Assembly: GCA_024404675.1 (NCBI GenBank)
Contig: JAKSPO010000007.1
Coordinates: forward strand, 1-64,000
Direction of reading: 5' to 3'
Source: Lachnospiraceae bacterium
GTDB taxonomy: Bacteria > Bacillota > Clostridia > Lachnospirales > Lachnospiraceae
Length of the DNA stretch: 64,000 nucleotides
Shown here: positions 6,132 through 14,427 of the stretch, piece by piece
Position numbering within the stretch: position 1 is the stretch's first letter
Layout: each line of letters begins with the position of its first letter
Position numbers and translations under genes: made by a program
The notes under the pieces: generated by a model
The model's database searches: none
The model's input: only the letters and a program-made list of their open reading frames with translations
What the model was told of the DNA's origin: nothing

Positions 6132-9101
6132 ATGAGCTTTGTTTTGTCAGAAAGCTACGTTCGTAGCGGAAAGAACGGAATCATCTATGATGCTTCGGAA
6201 TGGAGCGGCGTCCAGAAGATTGCTGGCCGCGTCTGCGATGATATGGCGGCGGTATTCGGCCACAGACCGGCGATTTACACCGTCGATACGAAAAGCGACC
6301 TTAAGTATCCGGTGCTTGTCGGAACAATTGGAAGGAGCGCTATGCTTGACGGGTTAGAAGCATGCGGCAAGATCGATCTTTCTAAGGTTCGTGGCAAGAA
6401 CGAGGTGTTCTCCCTTACTGTTTCGGAGGCAGTGACCGTTGCAACCGAAGCCGGCACGAAGGAGTACGCAGCAGCACTTATTATCGCGGGCAGCGATAAG
6501 AGAGGCACCATCTATGGATTGTTCCATCTGTCGGAGATGCTTGGCGTGTCCCCATTCATCGATTGGCTCGATCTGAAGCCCGCGAGAATGGACAGCCTTA
6601 CGCTTGAGGACGGATTTTCCTATATCTCGAAGGAGCCGTCAGTGCGATTTCGCGGCTTCTTTATTAACGATGAATGGCCGGCCTTCGGTAACTTCTGTAT
6701 GCGGAACTACGGCGGTGTCAATGCAAAAGCCTATGCGCATGTTTTTGAGCTGTTACTCCGTCTTAAGGGCAACTACCTGTGGCCTGCAATGTGGGCTTCC
6801 ATATTCCCGGAGGATGGTCCGGGACTTGAGAATGCAATTCTTGCGGATGAACTTGGCGTTGTGATGGGCGCTTCGCATCATGAGCCCTGCTGTCGTCAGG
6901 GCGAGGAGTACCGCTATGTGCGCGGCAAAGACTCTGTTTACGGCGATGCCTGGAACTTCCACACGAATCGCGAAGGCATCACGCGCTTCTGGGAGGACGG
7001 TCTCAAGAGAAGCGGACGTTTTGAAAATGTAATCACCGTCGGTATGCGCGGCGAAGCCGATACGGCGATTCTCGGAAGAGAGGCAACACTTGCGGACAAT
7101 ATCGATCTGCTTCGTGACGTATTGAAGACGCAGAACAGCCTGATCAAACAATATGTGAATGAAAATCTCGATGAGGTGCCGCGAATGCTGGCACTTTATA
7201 AGGAGGTTGAGCCGTATTTCTACGGAGACGAGACAACGCCCGGTCTGATGGGCGACCCTGAGCTTGAGGGTGTAACGCTGATGCTCTGCGATGATAATTT
7301 CGGCAATCTCCGCACCCTGCCCAATGAGCAGATGCTTGGTCATAAGGGCGGCTACGGAATGTATTACCATTTCGATTATCACGGATTGCCGGTTTCGTTC
7401 GAGTGGTACAACACCTCCTTCCTCCCGAAGATCTGGGAGCAGATGACGACTGCTTATGACAGCGGCATTCGCGACCTTTGGATTGTTAATGTCGGCGATA
7501 TCTTCTCCAATGAGTTCCCGCTCGCATTTTTCTTAGACCTTGCTTACGATTACGAGCGCTATGGCAGCGCGCATCCGGAGTGCCCGGAGACATATACGAA
7601 GGCCTTCCCGGAGAAGCATTTTACCGAACTTGTTTCAAAGGCGCAGGCTCGCACGATGGCGGAGCTTCTTCGCGGCTATACGAAGATTACCGCAAGCAGA
7701 CGTGCGGAGGCGATGAATGACAAGGTTTATGCGCCGTTTGCATATGGCGAATGCGAAGCGCTTCTTGCGACCTGCGAGCAGCTGATTGCGCGTGCGGACA
7801 AGCTTCGGAAGGAGCTTACGGGCGATGCAGCCTTTGGCTATTACGAGCTTGTATATCTGCCTGTTGTCGCAAACCTGAATATACAGAGAATGTGGCTTCT
7901 TACGACCTTGAACCATGCGTATGCAGCGATGGGAAGCACGTATGCGATGGCACTTGCGAAGAAGGCAGCTTCCTGTCTGAAGCTTGACCGGGCGCTTACC
8001 GAAGAGCTTCACACGATTCATAACGGCAAATGGTACGGCATGGGACTTTCCGAGCACAGCGGCTTCCGCTACTGGTGCGAGGAGGAGTGCGTGAATCCGA
8101 TTCTTCACACCTTCGAGCCGGCTGACAAGGACCGACTGATCGTATCGATTCCCGGCACGGACCAGCATACCGAGGGAACTAACTGGATGGCACGCGTGCT
8201 GACACTCGGCACCTTCCTGAATCCGAAGGAGCAGGTTGGTACCATTGCTCTTTCCACAGCAGGCGCAAGACCGGTATCCTTCACGGTTGAGAATGACAAC
8301 CCCGAAGTTAAGCTTTCCGAGGTAAGCGGCAGCGTTCGCCCGGAGAGCCTCAAGGTTCTGAAGGTTTCCGTCGATCGCAGTAAAGTCACGGAAAGCACCG
8401 TATATACCATTGTAATTCACGGCGCGGAGGGACATATTCGTGTCCGGATTCCGGTGACGGTGATTACGGAGCAGTATCCCGCACATACATTTGTCTGGAC
8501 GGCGGAGCCCGAGGTGGATACAAGCGCCAAGGTGCACGGCATGCCCAAGGTATCAAAGATTTTTGAAGAGGGCGTTACCCAGTGCCGTTACATCTCGATG
8601 GAGGCGGAGCATTACTATTCGAAGAAGGACACGGAGCTCGGCGGGTTCCGGGTACTTCCCGATTACGGCCGCACTCTTTCTGCGATGAAAGCATACCCGC
8701 AGGCTGCGATTGTTCCTTCCGGTCATGCACCGTCGATTACATATCGAATGATTCTTCCCGAGGACGGACGCTATACGGTACGGATCTATGCGAATCCCAG
8801 TAACCCTGCCGGTCGCAAGCCGGAACTTTGGTTCGGCATTGAGGCAAATGCCGGCCGTATGAAGAAGGTCAACCTGATTCCGGAGGGCTTTAAGGTTACG
8901 GACGGCAACGATCCCTGGTCGGAGGGCGTTTTAAATAATATTCGAACCGTAGATGTTACCCTTTCGATGAAGGAAGGCGAGAATCTTCTGACCCTTTATG
9001 CGCTTGGGCCGAATTTCGTTCCCGAGAAGCTGGTTGTGTTCCGGGAGGGCGAGGAGCCGAAGGCATCCTATCTTGGCCCGAAGGAAACCTGGTTTGCATA
9101 A
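6132..9101 (+). CDS. GH115 xylan alpha-1,2-glucuronidase
   Basis: GH115 enzymes remove (4-O-methyl-)glucuronic acid from xylan. The 989-aa protein has the family's long conserved core: [14 protein letters not shown] near residue 172, [52 protein letters not shown] and [11 protein letters not shown]. No signal peptide is seen, so it probably acts in the cytoplasm on imported oligosaccharides. Residues about 696-790 form an extra beta-sandwich-like part, followed by a C-terminal domain with EAEHYYSKKD. GGGAGGA lies before ATG 6132. It is followed at 62 bp by the YwaF-like gene. A paralogue at 38672 shares the core but lacks the extra beta part. Substrate specificity is inferred from the family. 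Confidence 0.92.
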   Translation: MSFVLSESYVRSGKNGIIYDASEWSGVQKIAGRVCDDMAAVFGHRPAIYTVDTKSDLKYPVLVGTIGRSAMLDGLEACGKIDLSKVRGKNEVFSLTVSEAVTVATEAGTKEYAAALIIAGSDKRGTIYGLFHLSEMLGVSPFIDWLDLKPARMDSLTLEDGFSYISKEPSVRFRGFFINDEWPAFGNFCMRNYGGVNAKAYAHVFELLLRLKGNYLWPAMWASIFPEDGPGLENAILADELGVVMGASHHEPCCRQGEEYRYVRGKDSVYGDAWNFHTNREGITRFWEDGLKRSGRFENVITVGMRGEADTAILGREATLADNIDLLRDVLKTQNSLIKQYVNENLDEVPRMLALYKEVEPYFYGDETTPGLMGDPELEGVTLMLCDDNFGNLRTLPNEQMLGHKGGYGMYYHFDYHGLPVSFEWYNTSFLPKIWEQMTTAYDSGIRDLWIVNVGDIFSNEFPLAFFLDLAYDYERYGSAHPECPETYTKAFPEKHFTELVSKAQARTMAELLRGYTKITASRRAEAMNDKVYAPFAYGECEALLATCEQLIARADKLRKELTGDAAFGYYELVYLPVVANLNIQRMWLLTTLNHAYAAMGSTYAMALAKKAASCLKLDRALTEELHTIHNGKWYGMGLSEHSGFRYWCEEECVNPILHTFEPADKDRLIVSIPGTDQHTEGTNWMARVLTLGTFLNPKEQVGTIALSTAGARPVSFTVENDNPEVKLSEVSGSVRPESLKVLKVSVDRSKVTESTVYTIVIHGAEGHIRVRIPVTVITEQYPAHTFVWTAEPEVDTSAKVHGMPKVSKIFEEGVTQCRYISMEAEHYYSKKDTELGGFRVLPDYGRTLSAMKAYPQAAIVPSGHAPSITYRMILPEDGRYTVRIYANPSNPAGRKPELWFGIEANAGRMKKVNLIPEGFKVTDGNDPWSEGVLNNIRTVDVTLSMKEGENLLTLYALGPNFVPEKLVVFREGEEPKASYLGPKETWFA

Positions 9102-9163
9102 GCGGTTTTTGATGAAGGAAACGGCAGAAGCTGCCGAACTATATGAGCGATAAGGAGAGTAGC

Positions 9164-9961
9164 ATGAAGGACGTTCTGATTTGTAAGCCTTTCAATGGCG
9201 TGTTCTTTGGATTTGCGGCTATATTTGCCGTTATTTTCGCAGTCGGGGTAGTGATTCTTCGAAAGAAGGAGGAGCGCACCCGCGCAATCGTTCTTTCCGT
9301 GGCAATGGTTCTGACACTGGTTGGATTCGTTGTTTATAAGCTGTTTCTTTCAAGAGACGAGGATTTCTCGCGGATTACCGATGCGGCTGGACTTGGCAGC
9401 TTTAACTGGTGGGGCGAGCTTCCGATTCAGCTCTGCAACATCAATATGATTCTGATTCCGATTGCTGCGCTTACGAGAAAGCGCCCGCTTATGTGCTTTA
9501 GCTTCTTCCTCGGACCGCTCGGTGCATTCTTTGCGCTGGTACTTCCGAGTACGGGCTTTGAAAGCTACAGTATACTGCTTCCGAGAATGCTTGGCTTCTT
9601 CGGCACGCACTGGATGGTGCTGTTCGGCAGCCTCGCACTCGGCGCACTCGGTCTTTATAAGCCGGAGTACAAGGATTTTATCGTGACGGCGCTTACGGGA
9701 CTGGTGCTTTCCTTTGGAATATTCCTTGTCAATATGCTGTTCCGTACGACGGGGCTCGACCCGCACGCAAACTATTTCTTCGCAGTAGAGCCGGAAGGGA
9801 ACCCGATTCTTGAGCTGTTCCACTCCTGGATTCCGTATCCGTTCCTCTACCTGATTCCGTGTCTGCTGATTCTTACCCCGTATGTCCTTTTGGTGGTTTC
9901 TATCGTGAAGGGCGCAGGAAATCTTTCGGCACGCTCAGAGAAGGAGCGAAAGGGCGAGTAA
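9164..9961 (+). CDS. YwaF/TMEM164-type membrane protein
   Basis: A 265-aa protein with about seven membrane segments. The ELPIQLCNINMILIPIAAL segment, with histidine-bearing TMs (FFGTHWMVLFG, FHSWIPYPF), fits the YwaF family, related to TMEM164, whose eukaryotic member acts in acyl transfer to lipids. The bacterial role is unknown. ATG 9164 is chosen over 9143 because AAGGAG at 9151-9156 precedes it at normal spacing; the upstream ATG has no site. It sits between GH115 and the M32 carboxypeptidase in a same-strand run. Confidence 0.75.
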   Translation: MKDVLICKPFNGVFFGFAAIFAVIFAVGVVILRKKEERTRAIVLSVAMVLTLVGFVVYKLFLSRDEDFSRITDAAGLGSFNWWGELPIQLCNINMILIPIAALTRKRPLMCFSFFLGPLGAFFALVLPSTGFESYSILLPRMLGFFGTHWMVLFGSLALGALGLYKPEYKDFIVTALTGLVLSFGIFLVNMLFRTTGLDPHANYFFAVEPEGNPILELFHSWIPYPFLYLIPCLLILTPYVLLVVSIVKGAGNLSARSEKERKGE

Positions 9962-9998
9962 TCGCTCAAAATCATAAGTAATATAAGGAGTTTTTGAA

Positions 9999-11498
9999 AT
10001 GTCTGCATTGGATGATCTGAAGAATTATCTGAAAAAACAGAGCGAGTATAATCGCGTTACGACAATGCTTTACTGGGATATGCATACCGGAATGCCGCGC
10101 TGCGGTTTTGCGGGACATTCGGATGCGCTGACCACATTTTCCACCGAGGCCTTTAAAATGTCTACCTCGGAGGAGCTGTTTCAGCTGCTTTCTTCGCTGC
10201 AGAAGCCGGAGGAGTTTGAAAAGCTTGACGGGATGTGGCAGTTCATCGTTCGCCGCATGAAGCGCACGATGGATGAGAACCGTCGTATTCCGGAGGCGTT
10301 CTACAGCGACTTCGTTCGCGCACAGTCGGAGTCGGGAATGGCCTGGGAGGAGGCGAAGCGCGCAAGTGATTTCAGCATTTTTGCCCCGCATCTTGAGAAG
10401 ATGATTGCCATGACGAAGGAAATGGCGCACTATGTCCATCCCGAGAAGGAGGTTTATGACGCCCTTCTTGGCAATTATGAGGAGGGGATGGACTCTGCAA
10501 CGATTGATGGGCTCTTTAGCGAGCTGAAGGCAGAGCTTGTTCCGCTTGTGCATCGCATTCTTGCCGCAGAGCAGCCGGACGATACGAAATTTGTGAGAAA
10601 GGTTTCGGTTGACGGGCAGCGCAGAGTGCAGGAGCTGCTTCTTTCATACATCGGTTTCTCCTTTGAGCGGGGTGCGGTTGGAGAGAGTGAGCATCCCTTC
10701 ACCATGAACTTTTCTTCGCAGGATGTTCGTGTGACGAATCATTTTCGTGCGGAGAAGGCAATCGATTCGATGTTCTCTGCGATTCATGAGGGCGGTCATG
10801 CCATCTTCGAGCAGAATGTGAATCCCGATTATGATGAGACTGTTGCGGGAAGCTGCGAGTACCTTGGCATTCACGAGAGCCAGTCGCGCTTTTACGAGAA
10901 TATTCTCGGACGTCGTAAGAGCTTCTGGATGCCGATTTATGAAAAGGTACTTAAGGAGCTTCCGGAGCTGTCTGACATCTCTATCGATGAGTTTGTGAAG
11001 GAGATTAACCACGTTCGAAACAGCTTCATTCGTACCGAAGCAGACGAGGTGACCTATTGCCTGCATATCATTCTTCGCTATGAGATTGAGAAAGCAATCT
11101 TCCGTGATAATGTGCCGGTTTCCGAGCTGCCCGCGCTTTGGAATCGGAAGATGCAGGAGCTGCTTCTGATTACGCCCGCGAACGACGCGGAGGGAATCTT
11201 ACAGGATATGCACTGGTCGGATGGTTCGTTCGGGTATTTTCCGACATATCTGCTCGGAAGCATCTACGACGGAATGTATCTGGACGCGCTTACGAAGGAG
11301 CTTGGAGACCTGGATACGATTCTTTCCGAGGGACGCATCGCAGAGATTACCGAATGGCTTAACAAAAAGATTCATGTATACGGCAATACGCGACTTCCGA
11401 AGGATACCATTGACGCGGTTTGCGGCGTTCCGGTTTCCGCGGAGCCTTTAATGCGTTATTTCCGCGAAAAATACGAGAAGATATACGGCTTGCAATAG
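9999..11498 (+). CDS. M32 family carboxypeptidase
   Basis: M32 metallopeptidases (carboxypeptidase Taq type) remove C-terminal residues from peptides using zinc. The 499-aa size is normal. The zinc motif HEGGH is at residues 263-267 and the third ligand sits in IHESQSR (E293); the following RFYENILGR and the YCLHIILRYEIE segments are family hallmarks. No signal peptide, so cytoplasmic. AAGGAG precedes ATG 9999. It is 37 bp after the YwaF-like gene, probably one transcript with it; the next gene, ddh, has its own promoter. Confidence 0.93.
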   Translation: MSALDDLKNYLKKQSEYNRVTTMLYWDMHTGMPRCGFAGHSDALTTFSTEAFKMSTSEELFQLLSSLQKPEEFEKLDGMWQFIVRRMKRTMDENRRIPEAFYSDFVRAQSESGMAWEEAKRASDFSIFAPHLEKMIAMTKEMAHYVHPEKEVYDALLGNYEEGMDSATIDGLFSELKAELVPLVHRILAAEQPDDTKFVRKVSVDGQRRVQELLLSYIGFSFERGAVGESEHPFTMNFSSQDVRVTNHFRAEKAIDSMFSAIHEGGHAIFEQNVNPDYDETVAGSCEYLGIHESQSRFYENILGRRKSFWMPIYEKVLKELPELSDISIDEFVKEINHVRNSFIRTEADEVTYCLHIILRYEIEKAIFRDNVPVSELPALWNRKMQELLLITPANDAEGILQDMHWSDGSFGYFPTYLLGSIYDGMYLDALTKELGDLDTILSEGRIAEITEWLNKKIHVYGNTRLPKDTIDAVCGVPVSAEPLMRYFREKYEKIYGLQ

Positions 11499-11506
11499 AT
11501 TTTTTA

Positions 11507-11535
11507 TTGACAGAGTATTTTCCCGGGAATAAAAT
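11507..11535 (+). promoter_or_regulatory. Promoter of ddh
   Basis: TTGACA (11507-11512), 17 bp, TAAAAT (11530-11535). The leader then has a short inverted repeat, AACAGGGA with TCCCGTT, at about 11552-11568, before the AGGAGG of ddh. Confidence 0.75.
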
Positions 11536-11587
11536 AGCTGTGGACAAATATTAACAGGGAATATCCCGTTATTTTAGGAGGTTTTAT

Positions 11588-12574
11588 ATGAGCATCAGAC
11601 TTGCTATTCTTGGTTATGGTAATCTGGGTCGCGGCGTTGAGCTTGCAGTTCGTCAGAACCCGGATATGGAACTTGTGGCTGTTTTCACACGTAGAGCTCC
11701 CGAAGCGCTGAAGCTTCAGACAGAGGGCGTTCCGGTTTATTCCGTTGATGAGATCCTCGCTCACAAAAAGGATTTCGATGTATTGATGATTTGTGGCGGT
11801 AGCGCTACAGACCTTCCTGAGATGACGAAAAAATATGCTGCAGACTTCTGCGTAATCGACAGCTTTGATACCCACGCAAATATTCCTACCCATTTTGCAA
11901 ATGTTGACGCAGCTGCCAAGGCAGGCGGAAACCTTGCACTGATCTCCTGCGGTTGGGATCCGGGTATGTTCTCCATCGCTCGTCTTTATGCAAACTGCAT
12001 CCTTCCGGACGGCAACGATTATACCTTCTGGGGTAAGGGCGTAAGCCAGGGTCATTCCGATGCAATCAGACGTGTTGAGGGCGTTGCGAACGGCAAGCAG
12101 TATACCGTACCGGTTCCGGCAGCTCTTGAGGCAGTAAGAAACGGTGAGAATCCGGAGCTTACTACCAGACAGAAGCATACCAGAGTATGTTATGTTGTTC
12201 CGAAGGAGGGCGCTGACCTTGCTAAGATTGAGAACGACATTAAGACGATGCCGAACTATTTCTCCGATTACGATACTACCGTAAACTTCATCTCCCAGGA
12301 GGAGTTTGATCGTGACCATAAGGGAATGCCGCACGGTGGTTTCGTATTCCGTACCGGTAAGACCGGGGCAAATGGCGAGAACAAGCACATCATCGAGTAC
12401 AGACTTCAGCTTGATTCGAACCCTGATTTCACTGCTTCCGTACTTCTTGCTTATGCAAGAGCAATCGTACGTATGCACAAGGAGGGTATGACCGGTTGTA
12501 AGACCGTATTTGATATCGCACCTTCTTATCTGAGCCCGCTCAGCGCAGAAGAGCTTCGTGCACATCTTCTGTAA
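11588..12574 (+). CDS. ddh: meso-diaminopimelate D-dehydrogenase
   Basis: Ddh makes meso-diaminopimelate from tetrahydrodipicolinate, ammonia and NADPH in one step, bypassing the acylated branches of lysine and peptidoglycan-precursor synthesis. The 328-aa length matches. The Rossmann motif GYGNLGRG is at residues 9-16; ISCGWDPGMFS, WGKGVSQGHSDAIRR and HGGFVFRTG are signature substrate-site blocks. AGGAGG lies 7-8 nt before ATG 11588. A near-consensus promoter directly upstream and GGT/GCT-rich codons suggest strong expression. A small gene of unknown role follows at 20 bp. Confidence 0.95.
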   Translation: MSIRLAILGYGNLGRGVELAVRQNPDMELVAVFTRRAPEALKLQTEGVPVYSVDEILAHKKDFDVLMICGGSATDLPEMTKKYAADFCVIDSFDTHANIPTHFANVDAAAKAGGNLALISCGWDPGMFSIARLYANCILPDGNDYTFWGKGVSQGHSDAIRRVEGVANGKQYTVPVPAALEAVRNGENPELTTRQKHTRVCYVVPKEGADLAKIENDIKTMPNYFSDYDTTVNFISQEEFDRDHKGMPHGGFVFRTGKTGANGENKHIIEYRLQLDSNPDFTASVLLAYARAIVRMHKEGMTGCKTVFDIAPSYLSPLSAEELRAHLL

Positions 12575-12594
12575 TCAGGCAATGAGGAAGCGAC

Positions 12595-12963
12595 ATGGAA
12601 CTGTTTCTTGAGAATCTCGGAGAGGACGAGCTGCCTTTGGTCGGAGCGATGGGTGTCGAATATACCGTTAAGCAGATTAAGCATTTCATTATGGAGATCT
12701 GTGGACATCTTGCGGAGACACCTTGCGGGGATGAAACCGAAACGGCCTGCGCCGTGCTGATCCGTCTGTTGGCATTTGTCGCTATGCGCCCGCTTCCCGA
12801 GGGGATGGGACCGATGTCGGACTGTGAACGCTGGGCAGCAATCCGCGTTCTGGATGCGCTTAGAAAGAGTGAGGCAACCGAGCCTGCGGAAAAGCAGCAG
12901 ATTTATATCCTGACGTACTTACTTAAGGGATTTACCTGTCAGGGCTGTCCGTCCGAGCAATAG
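12595..12963 (+). CDS. Hypothetical 122-aa protein
   Basis: Not recognised. A mostly helical acidic protein with a conserved-looking IKHFIMEICGHLAE helix and a C-terminal pair of cysteines (FTCQGCPSE, like a CxxC) that might bind metal. GAGGAAG lies before the ATG. It follows ddh by 20 bp and ends at a strong terminator, so it is the last gene of the ddh transcript. No function is assigned. Confidence 0.6.
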   Translation: MELFLENLGEDELPLVGAMGVEYTVKQIKHFIMEICGHLAETPCGDETETACAVLIRLLAFVAMRPLPEGMGPMSDCERWAAIRVLDALRKSEATEPAEKQQIYILTYLLKGFTCQGCPSEQ

Positions 12964-12974
12964 AATCGAATGAT

Positions 12975-13012
12975 AAAGCTCTCCACCGAGATTTTGGCGG
13001 AGAGCTTTTTTA
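12975..13012. terminator. Intrinsic terminator
   Basis: AAAGCTCTCC pairs with GGAGAGCTTT and is followed by a T-run. A-rich sequence on the other side lets it serve the convergent dGTPase gene as well. Confidence 0.85.
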
Positions 13013-13016
13013 GTAA

Positions 13017-14228
13017 TTATTCATCGAAATACGACTTAAAAGATACCCCGACGTTACTGTCCGGGAACAGATGGCGATAAAGCGCCAGAAAATAGTCGTC
13101 CGTCATGCTTGCGATGTAGTCGCTTACGATGAAATCGGGCGACTCCTCAAGGTAATCGCCGGCATCCTGATAGTGCGCGCGTCCCTTGTTTACGAAATCG
13201 ATATGGTGCTTGAAGACGGGGGATGTCCGATCATCCTTCAGAAGATCCTCCCGGAGCCGCTCGTATAAGGCCTCGAACATTGGCTTGATCTCCCGGTCGT
13301 AGACTTCGGAGAGCTCCTTATTCAGGTAGATTACGCGATAGTTTTCTTCCTTGGCGGTCGCAAGATCCAGGTAGGATTCTTCGCTCATCGCGATGTGATC
13401 CGTTCCGTAGCTGCATTCGAGAATGTCTACCACCAGGTTGTTGATGATTGCGGCATTGTGCGTGCCGATAAGCTTAGAATGGAAGCGGTAGTCCTCCGGG
13501 ATGATACCTGCCGTTACGGCGTCCTGACGATCCTTTCCAAGGTAAGCGATGATGTCGCTGATACGAACAACGCAGCCCTCAAGCGTAGTGGGAATCAGGT
13601 ATTTGCCGCCATCCTTTTCTTTATAGCAGCGGTCCATTTCCGCATCAAAGACCTTGAAATCCTTCCCGAAGCTCGGCAAATAGTTCTGCTTCTCAAACTC
13701 TCCGTTATGACAGATGATTCCGTCAAGCGTCTGCAGTGATACATTTCGATTGAAGAGGTGGTCGATCACCCTCGCGCTTTGGATGTTGTGGTTAAAATAA
13801 CAGCCTGTATGCTTGTAAAGAAGTGCACTCAGATAACGCTCACCGGCATGCCCGAAGGGGGTATGACCGATATCGTGTCCAAGAGCAATCGCCTCAATCA
13901 GATCGAGGTTCAGACCAAGGACGGAGCCGATGTTTCTGGCGATGCGGGAGACGAGCTGTACATGAAGCGCGCGTCTTGTAATATCGTCGTTATGATAGAA
14001 GGAGAAGACCTGCGTCTTGTCTGCGTAGCGGTTGTAATACGGCAGGTGCAGAATCTTTTCAATGTCTCTTACGTAAGCCGGACGCCAAAGTGTTGCCGTA
14101 TCGTGTCCGCCTAGGCGGCGCATACAATCCTCATCCTTTGCGGCATAGGGATTGACCCAACCCTTACGCCGGTTCTCATCAATCTGTCTTGCGAGCGAAT
14201 CGCACATGCTTCTGTATTCGGTGCTCAT
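13017..14228 (-). CDS. dGTPase-like HD phosphohydrolase
   Basis: Members of this family hydrolyse dGTP or other dNTPs to the nucleoside and triphosphate. The 403-aa protein has the HD metal site HDIGHTPFGHAGER (H118, D119, H122, H127) after a RRALHVQLVSRIAR helix (about 86-98), and a later acidic DIIAYLGKD that supplies the last metal ligand. ATG 14228 is preferred because GGAGG sits just upstream; the longer ORF start has none. The gene is divergent from the zinc-ribbon gene and shares its terminator with the ddh operon. Nucleotide specificity cannot be read from sequence. Confidence 0.88.
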   Translation of the reverse strand: MSTEYRSMCDSLARQIDENRRKGWVNPYAAKDEDCMRRLGGHDTATLWRPAYVRDIEKILHLPYYNRYADKTQVFSFYHNDDITRRALHVQLVSRIARNIGSVLGLNLDLIEAIALGHDIGHTPFGHAGERYLSALLYKHTGCYFNHNIQSARVIDHLFNRNVSLQTLDGIICHNGEFEKQNYLPSFGKDFKVFDAEMDRCYKEKDGGKYLIPTTLEGCVVRISDIIAYLGKDRQDAVTAGIIPEDYRFHSKLIGTHNAAIINNLVVDILECSYGTDHIAMSEESYLDLATAKEENYRVIYLNKELSEVYDREIKPMFEALYERLREDLLKDDRTSPVFKHHIDFVNKGRAHYQDAGDYLEESPDFIVSDYIASMTDDYFLALYRHLFPDSNVGVSFKSYFDE

Positions 14229-14248
14229 TCGATACCTCCGAAATCGTA

Positions 14249-14273
14249 CATTTGCCATTTGGAACGGCAAATG
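14249..14273 (-). promoter_or_regulatory. Leader hairpin or operator of dGTPase gene
   Basis: CATTTGCC (14249-14256) and GGCAAATG (14266-14273) form a perfect 8-bp inverted repeat with a 9-nt loop. It lies between the predicted transcription start and the ribosome site, so it could be an RNA hairpin or a repressor site. Confidence 0.5.
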
Positions 14274-14288
14274 CCAGTATATATTTCT

Positions 14289-14317
14289 ATCATACCCCAT
14301 CCGCGGCAGAATTTCAA
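14289..14317 (-). promoter_or_regulatory. Promoter of dGTPase gene
   Basis: Read on the minus strand: TTGAAA (14312-14317), 17 bp, TATGAT (14289-14294). Its -35 abuts that of the opposite promoter with no base between. Confidence 0.75.
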
Positions 14318-14346
14318 TTGACACGCTGTCGCTATTCTTTTATAAT
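14318..14346 (+). promoter_or_regulatory. Perfect consensus promoter of zinc-ribbon gene
   Basis: TTGACA (14318-14323), exactly 17 bp, TATAAT (14341-14346): a full sigma-A consensus. The start codon is about 75 bp downstream of the predicted transcription start. Confidence 0.85.
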
Positions 14347-14427
14347 ATATAATGGTTTTCTGTGTAGTTTCAGAAAATGTGATTTTTAACACGATCCGGT
14401 TGTCCCGGATTGAGATTGGAGGACACA

